64,000 nucleotides of DNA from Ramularia collo-cygni (Eukaryota > Ascomycota > Dothideomycetes > Mycosphaerellales > Mycosphaerellaceae): NCBI RefSeq assembly GCF_900074925.1, contig NW_019716259.1:180462-244461 (forward strand), in the 5' to 3' direction. Shown here one piece after another: positions 1 to 9,250 of the stretch; within the stretch, counting starts at the first letter, position 1, and every line of letters begins with the position of its first letter. A model generated the notes under the pieces. It worked only from the letters and a program-made list of their open reading frames with translations, made no database searches and was not told where the DNA came from. Position numbers and translations under genes: made by a program.

Positions 1-560
1 AGGCTACTAGTCTTAAGCTAGATTGTACTAGTTAGTCTCGTCTAGGCAAGGCGATTATCTTTACTTATATTATCGTCGTTAACTATAAGGCATAGATTAC
101 TATTATCGTCNNACGAGTAGTATATATCNNATAGGTCGACGTCGCCTATACCGAAGCGGCGAACTTCCTTCTCGGTTATTATACGGAGAGGTAGAATAGA
201 GTAAAGAGGGGAGGATAGGTAGTAAGAGTGCTAATTAGAGTGTTAAATGTAGTAGTTATTAGGAGGACTAGGGAAGACGGTAGAAGGGTAGAGGGAAGAG
301 TCTTATAGCACATAAATATTACTCTTACGCGTACAATAAGTTACTAGCAGAAGCATATGCATAATAGCAGCATTAAAGTAAGATATAGGTAACCGAAACC
401 CGTTATATATTAGGACCGGTAACTAAGTAATAACGGGACGGTAATATCACACACATATAAGCAAATAACGACGTTTATTATATGTAATTGTACGGGCAAT
501 TAAATCAATAAGCGAGNTGTGAAATTACTCCACTTAGTGGCGTTAAGCTANATTAGATCG
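1..560. repeat. RIP-like mutated repeat remnant at window edge
   Basis: No open frame of useful length is present on either strand. In the first 300 bases I count roughly six CpA plus TpG dinucleotides against more than forty TpA, while CpG is still present. That is the signature of repeat-induced point mutation, which changes CpA to TpA on both strands of repeated DNA. The composition returns to normal between about 550 and 600, so the edge is fairly sharp. The element that was mutated cannot be named from what is left: no terminal repeat or transposase-like frame is visible. Two NN pairs and two single Ns lie inside. Confidence 0.6.
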
Positions 561-841
561 CGTTGTTGCAGGGAAGTCGCTAAAAGACCACCGTAGTACT
601 GCCGAAGAAGAGCCGCATCTCAATCAATTTCACCGCGTGCATTTCAACCTCACGTCTCGAATCACCTTCAACATAAACGAGAACACATCAGATGCTCACA
701 ACACTCTCAGACTAGCTCTGTTCCATCACGGTAACGTGTTGATATTTTATTTCCACTCCGGTCAAATTTGATCAATTCATCCCGAGAACTCACTCCTGTT
801 CTTCTTTCCCACCTCAACTCTCTGCAAGACTCTTGGGCAAC

Positions 842-1531
842 ATGAAAATCAACGCCCAAACCGCCATCTCTACCTCAAAGGTCCTTCTAGTGCCCTATTC
901 AGCTCACCAAGTCCCCACCTACCACACCTGGATGCAAGACCCTTCCCTACAAGCCGCTACAGCCTCCGAACCTCTTTCTCTGAAAGAAGAGTATGACATG
1001 TGTCGCAGCTGGCGCGAAGATTCAGACAAGCTCACATTTGTCATCTGTCTTCCCATACCCTCTGAACAGAAATCAGTAACGCCTCAGGTCGACGATGCGC
1101 CGGAGAAAATGGTGGGGGACATTAATCTGTTCCTCTTTCATCCCGACCCCGAAGAGGGAGAGGAANGTGTTGTGGAGAAGGCTATAGGTGAGATTGAGCT
1201 TATGATCGCAAGGGCGGAGCTTCAGCGGAGAGGGTACGGAAGAGCGGCGTTGTTGACTTTGCTGGATTATGTTTTGAGGCATTGGGGGGGCATTGGGGAC
1301 GAGTTCGATGGCAAGGAGGCAAACGTGCAAATTGATTACCTGAGAGTCAAAGTCAATGAAACGAATGTGGGAAGCCTGAGACTATTCGAGAGCTTGGGCT
1401 TTGAGAGAGTTGGGGAGGGCGCGAACTACTTTGGCGAAATCGAGATGCGATGGAAGCCATCATTGAAGGCTTTGGAGGAATTGAAGGGGTGGGAAAGATC
1501 GGAGGAAATCAAGTATGAATTGGAGGATTGA
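842..1531 (+). CDS. GNAT-family N-acetyltransferase, NAT9-like
   Basis: This single-exon gene encodes 229 residues. The ATG at 842 (M-K-I-N) is preferred over the in-frame TTG at 833 because it matches the usual NAT9 N-terminus. Family marks run along the whole length: LVPYSAHQVPTYHTWMQDP near residue 16, TASEPLSLKEEYDM, the MVGDINLFL strand, GEIELMIA, and the acetyl-CoA loop RRGYGRAAL, followed by N-x-x-S-L-R-L-F-E-S-L-G-F. The family is conserved from fungi to animals and is thought to acetylate protein N-termini or microtubule-associated targets; its exact fungal substrate is not established. An N at 1166 falls in a codon. The gene converges on RPT4 with about 310 bases between stops. The 5' flank (561-841) is ordinary intergenic sequence with pyrimidine-rich runs. 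Confidence 0.85.
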   Translation: MKINAQTAISTSKVLLVPYSAHQVPTYHTWMQDPSLQAATASEPLSLKEEYDMCRSWREDSDKLTFVICLPIPSEQKSVTPQVDDAPEKMVGDINLFLFHPDPEEGEEXVVEKAIGEIELMIARAELQRRGYGRAALLTLLDYVLRHWGGIGDEFDGKEANVQIDYLRVKVNETNVGSLRLFESLGFERVGEGANYFGEIEMRWKPSLKALEELKGWERSEEIKYELED

Positions 1532-1842
1532 TTGCCGTTCTCATGAGCAGAGAGGAAGTGAGTACTTACATGAAGATAAAAGGCGATGGTAGGTGGAGAA
1601 TCTCACCATCAAGTCGCAAGCTGCACTCCTGGTCTTCCGGACAATGACCTTTGCGGTAAATCTCGAGCAATTCCGCAAAGAAGACTGTCGTAAACTGGGA
1701 GCTGATGCTCATTCGTGGTAGTATGCCATCTGTATTGTACAGTGCGTGCAACGTGTAAGCTTCTCGCTCTTCCATGCAGCTTAGTTCAAACGCCGCGCTC
1801 CATGCGCCTCGATTTCGACGATTCATCTCGACAGAGCACATC

Positions 1843-3134
1843 TTACAACTTCTGGTACTCCAGCTTACCCTCCAACTTCTTGCTCTCAGCCACCTTTCTC
1901 ACCGCCTTGTTGAAGTCATCCTGGCTCACACTCTCCCTGTAGTCCTTGATTGCAAACAATCCCGCCTCCGTGACCACGTTCCTCAAATCTGCCCCGTTCA
2001 AACCATCGCTCATCTTGACCACCGATTCAAAGTCAATCTCACCATCTTTCTGCACGCTCGAGGCATGAATCTTCAACACCTCCAGACGTCCTGCCTCGTT
2101 TGGCAGAGGAATCTCAATCTTTCGATCGAGACGACCCGCACGCAACAGCGCCGGGTCTAGGGTATCGGGTCTGTTCGTGGCCATGATAATCTTTGTCTTT
2201 CCGAGATAGTCGAAACCATCGAGCTGGTTGAGCAGTTCCATCAATGTGCGCTGGATTTCACGATCGGCGGAGGTTCCTTCGCTGAAGCGGCGACCACCAA
2301 TGGCGTCGATCTCGTCCATGAAGATGATGCAGGGTTCGTGCTCCTTGGCGTAGCCAAACATTTCGCGGATTAGACGTGCGGACTCGCCAATGTACTTGTC
2401 GACAATGGCAGAGGAGACAACTAGGTATTGTTAGTCTACGGAGATGGAGTCAGCAGGGTAAATATAATGCGCACCTTTGAGGAAATTGGTTTCGAGCGAA
2501 CTGGCGACGGCACGTGCAAGAAGCGTCTTTCCGGTTCCGGGTGGTCCATACAGAAGCACTCCCTTTGGCGGCTTGATTCCAACTCTCAGGAAGAGCTCGG
2601 GGTTCTTCAGCGGTAGCTCGATGACCTCGCGAAGCTCTCTAATCTGGTCGTTCAGCCCACCAATCCCACCGAATGACACCTGCCCTGGATCCTCCAGCGA
2701 CATGTTGTAGACGAGCGGGTCGACCTCGCGGGGTAGCATGCGCATGATGGTGAGTGTGGTCATGTCGAGAGCGACTCTGGTTCCTTGCTTCAACTTCAGC
2801 TTGTCAACCTTGGAACGGCATCCGACCACATATCGTGGCCCTGAAGATGCCTTGACGATGACTGCCAGAACCTGTCAGTGATGTGTCCATTATCGAATTA
2901 CCCCATCATCATTCGATGCGACTCACATCTCTCCTCATCCAGCTGTTTGAGCACCTCGCCGATGATCTGGCCAACACTCTGCAGCGCCTTTATGTTGTCT
3001 TCTGATACATCAAAGTCATGCTGCAAGCCCTTGATCTCTAACCGCAGCGCCTTCAACTTTGCCTCCCACTCGCGCGACTCTAGCAGCTTGGTCTTGTACT
3101 CCTCCAGTGCGTGATCTCTCTCCGGGTCGCTCAT
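1843..3134 (-). CDS. RPT4: 26S proteasome regulatory subunit Rpt4 (AAA ATPase)
   Basis: This is one of the six ATPases of the 19S base that unfolds ubiquitinated substrates and threads them into the 20S core. Exons are 3134-2927, 2861-2475 and 2420-1843 (introns 65 and 54 bases, both GT-AG), giving 390 residues, the normal size. The N-terminal coiled coil (residues about 5-70) is followed by an OB-type segment. The AAA module has Walker A GPPGTGKTLLAR, Walker B IIFMDEIDAIGGRR, sensor ATNRPDTLDPALLR and the arginine finger in GRLDRKIE. The C-terminus, SKKLEGKLEYQKL, is typical of Rpt4/PSMC6 and separates it from other Rpt paralogs. The first splice junction restores the expected R-F-I-V-K sequence. 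Confidence 0.95.
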
Positions 3135-4011
3135 CGCGGCGGTGTGGGAACGATATTGGATCTCGTGGCAACGTGTCGGAATCGGCGGTATCGTTGAGCG
3201 TTTCGGAGGTCGTTGGAAAATCGGCTGGAGTCGAATGGTGATGGATGTGATGGCGTTGTACTTCGTAGCTCTAGGGCGAGAGACGCGGCAGGCGTGACAT
3301 AATCAAAAGGCAGTACCTAGCGTTCCCGCATTAGCGTCCCAGTACTTTTTATAGTCATCCGATTGCCTTACAACTTAGACCACCACAGACATCAGACACG
3401 CCAAGACACCAGCTATCATCACTTCTATTGAGACGAAGCATCTTTGGGATGGACTATTGCTCGTAAGATGTCAATCGTCCGGAGCGCTTCGTTTTATACG
3501 ACGTGTACGCCGTAATCGTCGCTCGAGTCACACGTGTCACGCTCACAGGAGCCACGATAAGACCTGAGTCCAACATTCGGAGCAAAGGTCCGGGGGAAGT
3601 CTTACTCTTGGTTGTGAACAGATTCGCTGTCGGACCGATGAGGATACCTAATAATGTATGCACATGGATGGGACTGGACGGGATGGATGGATTGGTGGGC
3701 AGGGTCTCTTTTTTAGCGCGGGGCAGGGCAGGTGCGAGGGGTCGAGTGTTTCTTCCTCACCAAATATTTACTGCTTCCTTCAACAAACAACATCTACCAG
3801 GTCAGTACATGCAGCTTTCTCTACTGTATCCCGCAACTCTGCAGCCATACCATGCGTTCTTGCAGTGGGAATTACGCTGATGCAGAATGGAAACATGACC
3901 TGCACGCGGACAGCCACGAATGAACCATAGTACTTCGGCGCTCACCATCTATCTATACAACACCTTCAAGAGCTCAAGACTAATTACAATCCTCTCTCTA
4001 GTTAACTAAAG
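3135..4011. other. Intergenic region, RPT4/enolase divergent promoters
   Basis: About 880 bases separate the two divergent starts. Short frames occur on both strands but lack family resemblance and overlap one another. The last 70 bases before the enolase ATG are typical of a strong fungal promoter or leader: CT-rich runs, a TATA-like tatctataca near 3950, and an A-rich context before the start codon. A PACE-like site lies at 3164-3172. Confidence 0.6.
3164..3172 (+). promoter_or_regulatory. PACE-like proteasome element, tentative
   Basis: The sequence CGTGGCAAC lies 30 bases upstream of the RPT4 ATG. It shares the GTGGCAA core with the yeast Rpn4 site GGTGGCAAA, which controls proteasome genes. 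A seven-base core match can occur by chance, so this is only suggestive; the position next to a proteasome gene is what makes it worth noting. Confidence 0.25.
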
Positions 4012-5513
4012 ATGCCTATCTCCAAGATCCACGCACGCTCCGTCTACGACTCCCGTGGTAACCCCACCGTCGAGGTCGACATTGTCACCGNGACCGGCCT
4101 CCACCGCGCCATTGTCCCATCTGGTGCCTCTACCGGCTCCCACGAGGCCTGCGAGCTCCGCGATGGCGACAAGAGCAAATGGGGTGGCAAGGGTGAGAAT
4201 GATAGGACACGTACTACTTCAATGGCGGCTAATAGACCTCAGGTGTCACCAAGGCTGTCGCCAATGTGAACGAGAAGATTGCTCCAGCTCTCATCAAGGA
4301 GAACCTCGATGTCAAGGACCAGTCGGCCGTTGACGCTTTCCTCAACAAGCTCGATGGTACGTCAGAACAGCTCACAGCGAATGCGTTTGGAAGCGTACTG
4401 CAAATTGAAAACATCTGCTGACAAGTCCTGTTCAATTTTCAGGCACCACCAACAAGACTGAACTCGGAGCCAACGCCATCCTTGGTGTGTCCATGGCTGT
4501 GGCCAAGGCTGCCGCTGCTGAGAAGAAGGTCCCCCTCTACGTCCACATCAGCGACCTCGCTGGTACCAAGAAGCCATATGTCCTGCCCGTCCCATTCATG
4601 AACGTACTCAACGGTGGCTCCCACGCTGGTGGTCGTCTCGCCTTCCAGGAGTTCATGGTCGTTCCCTGGTACATACACCCCTTTTGGTGCTCAAGAATGT
4701 CACTAACAACCCCACAGCGAAGCGCCTACCTTCACCGAGGCCATGCGCCAGGGTGCTGAGGTCTACCAGAAACTCAAGTCTCTCGCCAAGAAGAAGTACG
4801 GCCAGTCCGCTGGTAACGTCGGTGACGAGGGTGGTGTTGCCCCTGACATTCAGACCGCCGACGAGGCCCTGACCCTCATCACCGATGCCATTGAGGAGGC
4901 TGGCTACACTGGAAAAGTCAAGATTGCCATGGACGTTGCCTCATCCGAATTCTACAAGACCGAGGAGAAGAAATATGACTTGGACTTCAAGAACCCAGAC
5001 TCCGACAAGAGCAAGTGGGTCACCTACGAGCAGCTGGCTGACCAGTACCGCGAGCTCTCCAAGAAGTACCCTATCGTCTCCATCGAGGACCCCTTCGCCG
5101 AGGACGACTGGGAGGCGTGGTCATACTTCTACAAGAACTCCGACTTCCAGCTTGTCGGTGATGACTTGACCGTCACAAACCCCACCTTCATCAAGAAGGC
5201 CATTGAGACCAAGGCTTGCAACGCTCTCCTGCTCAAGGTCAACCAGATCGGTACCATCACCGAGGCCATTCAGGCTGCCAAGGATGCCTACGGCGCTGGA
5301 TGGGGTGTCATGGTCTCTCACCGCTCCGGTGAGACCGAAGATGTGACCATTGCGGACATTGCTGTTGGTCTCCGAAGCGGACAGATCAAGACCGGTGCTC
5401 CAGCACGTTCGGAGCGTCTCGCCAAGCTCAACCAAATCTTGCGTATTGAGGAGGAGCTCGGTGACCAGGCTGTGTACGCCGGCAACAACTTCCGTACTGC
5501 CGTGAACATGTAA
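4012..5513 (+). CDS. ENO1: Enolase (2-phosphoglycerate dehydratase)
   Basis: Glycolytic enzyme converting 2-phosphoglycerate to phosphoenolpyruvate in the cytosol. Four exons, 4012-4192, 4243-4356, 4443-4668 and 4718-5513, encode 438 residues, the usual enolase length. The N-terminus ARSVYDSRGNPTVEVD, the mobile loop SGASTGSHEACELRD, GGSHAGGRLAFQEFM, the magnesium ligand segment SIEDPFAEDDW, GDDLTVTN, catalytic lysine segment LLLKVNQIGT and SHRSGETED are all intact. The third junction creates V-P-C-E-A-P-T-F where many enolases have V-P-x-G-A. Codon use is strongly biased to C-ending codons, as expected for a highly expressed gene. An N at 4091 affects one codon. Confidence 0.97.
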
Positions 5514-5978
5514 AGTGATTTACGAGGAATTGTGAAGGGCTGATTCAATCGATTAGCGATGATGATGAATGGAAAAGGTAGTCTATAAGCGAGGCGTTCA
5601 AAAATCGAATGACCAGAATTGTCAGCCTACCACGCTGGATGAGGATCGATGTGTCCGGTGAGTGAGCCGACCTGGGGGGGCATGATTTCATCCTCTGCAC
5701 ACCATCACCACGCTACGTGCTGTCCGCACTCTGCACTTTCACGGTCGAGCGAACCCAGAAGTCCCATTTCAACGATGTTATATGCGCTACTTTTCTACGA
5801 ACGACTTCATCGGTTAAGAGTCGTAGACTTGAGAGTCGTTAGTATTTGAAGAAAAGGCTATTCTGGATCTGGTCAGGCACCTACTCATATGAATGTTCTA
5901 ACTTCATGCCGCATACTCAACAAATGCGATGCAGTTATAGCTAAGCCTCTGAAGCGCGAGGCCTCCCAACAGAACCTT
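5514..5978. other. Intergenic, 3' flanks of enolase and RING gene
   Basis: Convergent 3' regions. I see no gene; only very short frames without resemblance to known proteins. Confidence 0.6.
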
Positions 5979-6245
5979 TCAGCAGCAGCCGAAGGGTGGC
6001 GAGTCAACGTATAATGGGCGGCGACAAAGTGGACAAGTGTTAGAATGATCGAGCCAGATAAGAATCTCTTTCAAGCAGAATATGTGTTTGCAGGGTGTCT
6101 TCACTGCGCAATGGGGTGGTCCTATGCAGATAACGCAGGGCTGGTCGTCGTTGCCTTCCAGCTCGGGAATAGAGGTAAGAAATGGGAGGAGAAAATCGGC
6201 AAGGCTGGTGAGAGATATTGTGGTATGTTGGAGAACGATCGACAT
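5979..6245 (-). CDS. Small RING-finger-like protein, 88 aa
   Basis: The single open frame starts at an ATG that follows a CT- and ACA-rich leader typical of fungal 5' UTRs. Residues about 36-78 resemble a RING finger: C-V-I-C, then T-P-C-K-H-I-F-C, W-L-D-H and C-P-L-C. The position that normally carries the sixth ligand (H-x-x-C-x-x-C) is not cysteine here (C-L-K-E), so only seven of the eight zinc ligands are obvious. RING proteins are usually E3 ubiquitin ligases, but with so little protein outside the domain the role is unknown. An additional upstream exon is possible because another open frame extends upstream on the same strand, though no clear splice pair was found. Confidence 0.55.
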   Translation of the reverse strand: MSIVLQHTTISLTSLADFLLPFLTSIPELEGNDDQPCVICIGPPHCAVKTPCKHIFCLKEILIWLDHSNTCPLCRRPLYVDSPPFGCC

Positions 6246-6938
6246 CTTGTAGATGGGGGAGAAGAACTTGTGATGGAAAACGCCTGCGTTGTAGGTGTGC
6301 GAGAGAGGAGAGGGAGAGCTGGTNGACGATGAGGAAGATACCTAGACGATGGATGGTGTACTTATGCTTCCAGTTTGTCGCTGGAAATGATATACATCCT
6401 AGACCAGTGCAACATGAGTGCAAGACTGTGAAGGCAATCCCATACGCTGCTTTTCTAAGACTCTTTAGCCAATGTCCCGGCCTCGGAATGCGAAACATGA
6501 GATCATGTTGAGATTCAAGACATTGTTCTTTTCGGGAGTAACGGTCCTTCATTGTGCCCGGATGTCATGCTTCTCTTACATGCGGCATTGCGCGCTCCAT
6601 ACGCGATTCCTTTGTCGTGGATGTTTCGTCGCATCGGCTTCTTCATCTGGTCTACTTTTTGGACGCTACATCCGTATTTGGCTGTTTCTACAATGCTCCA
6701 TCGGCGAAGCAGAGCTCAGAGGACCCAATGCTTCGGAAAGTGTGACTACTCAGTCGTCTGGAGAGGCAATGCAGTATTATATCCTGCGTTTCGTAACTGC
6801 ATAACTCATTCAATTGCATCCAGTCGTTGGATTTGGGTATCATCGCGCCCCGCGGCTCGCAAGCAGCTTGTCAACATTCAAACCCCTCCCATTAATCGCC
6901 ATCTTCTCCACCGTCTCATCGCTCGTCTGCTGTCCTTC
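6246..6938. other. Intergenic region between RING gene and ERV2
   Basis: Frames of 60-180 codons exist on both strands but overlap one another, often use non-ATG starts and show no recognisable motif. I interpret the region as the RING gene promoter plus ERV2 3' flank. Confidence 0.5.
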
Positions 6939-7484
6939 TCAAGCGCTGCGCTTCGTCTTCTCGCCGTCTTTCTTGCCCTTCCCCTCGTCTTCCGCACAAC
7001 CGCAGTCGTAGAAGTCACCGATATTCGCGCAGTCGAATATGTCCTTCTTGAGACTCTTGTTGACCTCATTATGCACATGGCAAGCCCACACTGCAGCTGC
7101 TGATCGCGAGCTCACTTGAGGTGGGAACTTCTTGATGATGGCCCCAAAATGCTCTGCACATTCCCCACAGGGATATAGGCGCTGGAAGAGATGGATAAAC
7201 GTCCGCAGCGCGGTACTCTCATCTTCTGTTGGCTTGTCGGGAAAGCGGGCCATGACTGTATGCAGGTATTTCCATGTTGCCCGGCCCAGCTCGGCTTTGG
7301 CCGTTTCATTCCCCAGCTTGGGTGCGATGGCATGGGAGGAAAGTGGATCTTGGAGAGGTATAGCGGCGGTGGTACGGTAGTCGATGTCTCGCGTACCGAG
7401 CTGCTGGGTGCGGAAGAAGGTGAAGAAGAAGATGACCAAAACGGATAGTGCCACGAGCGTGGCTACGTGTCGCCGGGAGGGCAT
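6939..7484 (-). CDS. ERV2: ER FAD-linked sulfhydryl oxidase Erv2-like
   Basis: This single-exon gene encodes 181 residues. An N-terminal signal anchor (about residues 7-25, L-V-A-L-S-V-L-V-I-F-F-F-T-F-F) places it in the secretory pathway. The Erv/ALR domain follows: GRATWKYLHTVMARFPDKP, then LYPCGECAEHF with the redox-active C-x-x-C, and the FAD-binding W-A-C-H-V-H-N-E-V-N-K-S-L. A C-terminal FDC...DCGC carries the shuttle cysteines. Erv2 makes disulfides with oxygen as electron acceptor and passes them to protein disulfide isomerase. The tail is lysine-rich. The N-terminal membrane anchor separates it from the mitochondrial Erv1. Confidence 0.9.
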   Translation of the reverse strand: MPSRRHVATLVALSVLVIFFFTFFRTQQLGTRDIDYRTTAAIPLQDPLSSHAIAPKLGNETAKAELGRATWKYLHTVMARFPDKPTEDESTALRTFIHLFQRLYPCGECAEHFGAIIKKFPPQVSSRSAAAVWACHVHNEVNKSLKKDIFDCANIGDFYDCGCAEDEGKGKKDGEKTKRSA

Positions 7485-7777
7485 CTTGGCTGTGTGCCGC
7501 TCGATGTGTTGAGCGGATCAGAGAGAGTGCATGTCGCCCTATGAGCCCAGTCTGAGCTGACAGCAGACCGATACAGATGCAGATTTGCAGGCTACACGTG
7601 CTGTTTCTGGGTGATCCAACAAAGAAGGTGAGGTATGTCCAGTTCTTCGGGGCGCTTACTAAGGTGAGATCGAAGTGAGTCCGATTTCGGAGGAGGCGCA
7701 TTGGAGGCCAACGACATCTTTCCATCTAAGGTACATGTACTCGTACTACATCAACTTCAGTCTATCAACCTCTCACC

Positions 7778-9084
7778 ATGGCCTTTCCTCCTCCCCCTGT
7801 AAACACCATTGGTCGGCAAACCCCTTTCTGTCTTGCTTGGCCAACATCAGACTGACCATCTCTCTCGCAGACTGGGACGACATTGGATTCCGTGTGCGCG
7901 AAGGTTCGGAAAACATTTCGTCATCCCAACCCTGCAAAGCCTTTTCTGACATCAGCAGTCAACGGCCATGTCGAATCCACCTACTCAACCAAGACTGGAC
8001 AATGGACCCCTCCGACTTTCGTTGCGGATCCATTCCTCCGCCTGCACGGCATGGCCCCCGGCCTCAACTATGGCATGCAATGTTATGAAGGCCTCAAGGC
8101 ATCCCGTGGACCCAACGATGATACGATTGGAATCTTCCGGCCACAGAAGAACGCCGAGAGAATGCAGCACTCGGCTTCCTTCGTCTCCATGCCTGAGATT
8201 CCTGTGGATCACTTCAAGAAGTCCGTTCATCTGGCTGTCTCGCTGAACGCTGAATATGTGCCTCCCCATCGAACTGGTGCCAGCATGTATGTTCGCCCCC
8301 TCTTATTCGGGAGCAGCGCCCAGCTTGGATTGGATCCTCCGGAAGAATACACTTTTCTTGTCTTCGTGATGCCTACAGGGGTCTATCATGGGGTGCATCC
8401 AGTGGCTGCCCTCATTCTCGAGGACTTTGATCGCGCGGCTCCGGAAGGAACCGGGAGCGCAAAGATCGGTGGCAACTACGCGCCAGTGCTGCGGCATAGC
8501 GGCAAAGCCAAGAAGGAAGGCTTCGGCATCACACTGCATCTGGACAGCAGGACGAGGTCTGAGATCGATGAGTTCTCCACTAGCGGATTCATTGGTATCC
8601 ACGGTGATCCAGAGAAGGGATGCACGGTTGTGGTTCCCGACAGCCAAAATGTGATCAAGAGTGTGACAAGCGACAGCATCTGTCGCATCGCGGAGAAGTG
8701 GGGATGGAAGGTTGAGCAGAGATCGGTAAGTTCTGTATGACCAGAGATTCTGAGATGGCCTGAATTGACACCCGATAGATAAAATACGAAGAACTCCCAA
8801 CATTCACGGAGGTCGCGGCTGCGGGTACCGCGGCTGCGCTGGTCCCAATCAAAAGCATCACCATGCGCTCGAAGAATGATGAATTCAAGTATCAAGGGGG
8901 TGGCGATGAGCCTGGCCCGGCTGTTGTAAAGCTTCTTGGTGAGCTGAAGGGAATTCAACAAGGCAAGGTCAAGGATAGCTTTGGGTGGGTCGAGGCTGTG
9001 CGCCGGTACTCATCCGACGAGTATGCCGTCGAAAAGGCCGGGGATGTGAACGGGCATGGAAAGACACCTGGTCAACTGCCTTGA
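7778..9084 (+). CDS. Branched-chain amino acid aminotransferase-like (PLP fold type IV)
   Basis: Exons are 7778-7811, 7871-7903, 7959-8725 and 8779-9084, with introns of 53-59 bases, giving 379 residues. The second intron removes an out-of-frame stretch and yields the expected R-V-R-E-V-N-G-H-V-E-S sequence. The PLP lysine is K191 in GTGSAKIGGNYAPV. The segment D-E-F-S-T-S-G-F-I-G-I replaces the S-E-G-x-x-x-N-x-F block of bacterial IlvE, a feature of one fungal branch of this family. The end has GTAAALVPIKSITM. No mitochondrial presequence is seen, so a cytosolic enzyme is likely. It should interconvert branched-chain keto acids and amino acids, but substrate preference cannot be read from sequence, and paralogs of this branch also occur near secondary-metabolism genes. 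Confidence 0.88.
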
Positions 9085-9250
9085 TTGTACAGAGACCAGC
9101 GGAACATCACTTCGCCACGTCGCGGCTGCGATTTCGACATGCGCCCAGTTAAGTTCCTGTCCTGGATCTTCTGCCTTCTTCATATGGCGAACGTGTAAGT
9201 GGTTACCAAGAGTGAAAGGTTCGTAACCTCACTTTTCATCCCGTGGTTCC

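Noticed and set aside
4885..5435. Alternative frames within enolase on both strands (up to 104 codons)
   Set aside because: Shadows of a strongly codon-biased gene.
6552..7103. Plus-strand frame of 183 codons opposite ERV2
   Set aside because: It is largely the antisense of the ERV2 coding exon and has no features of its own.
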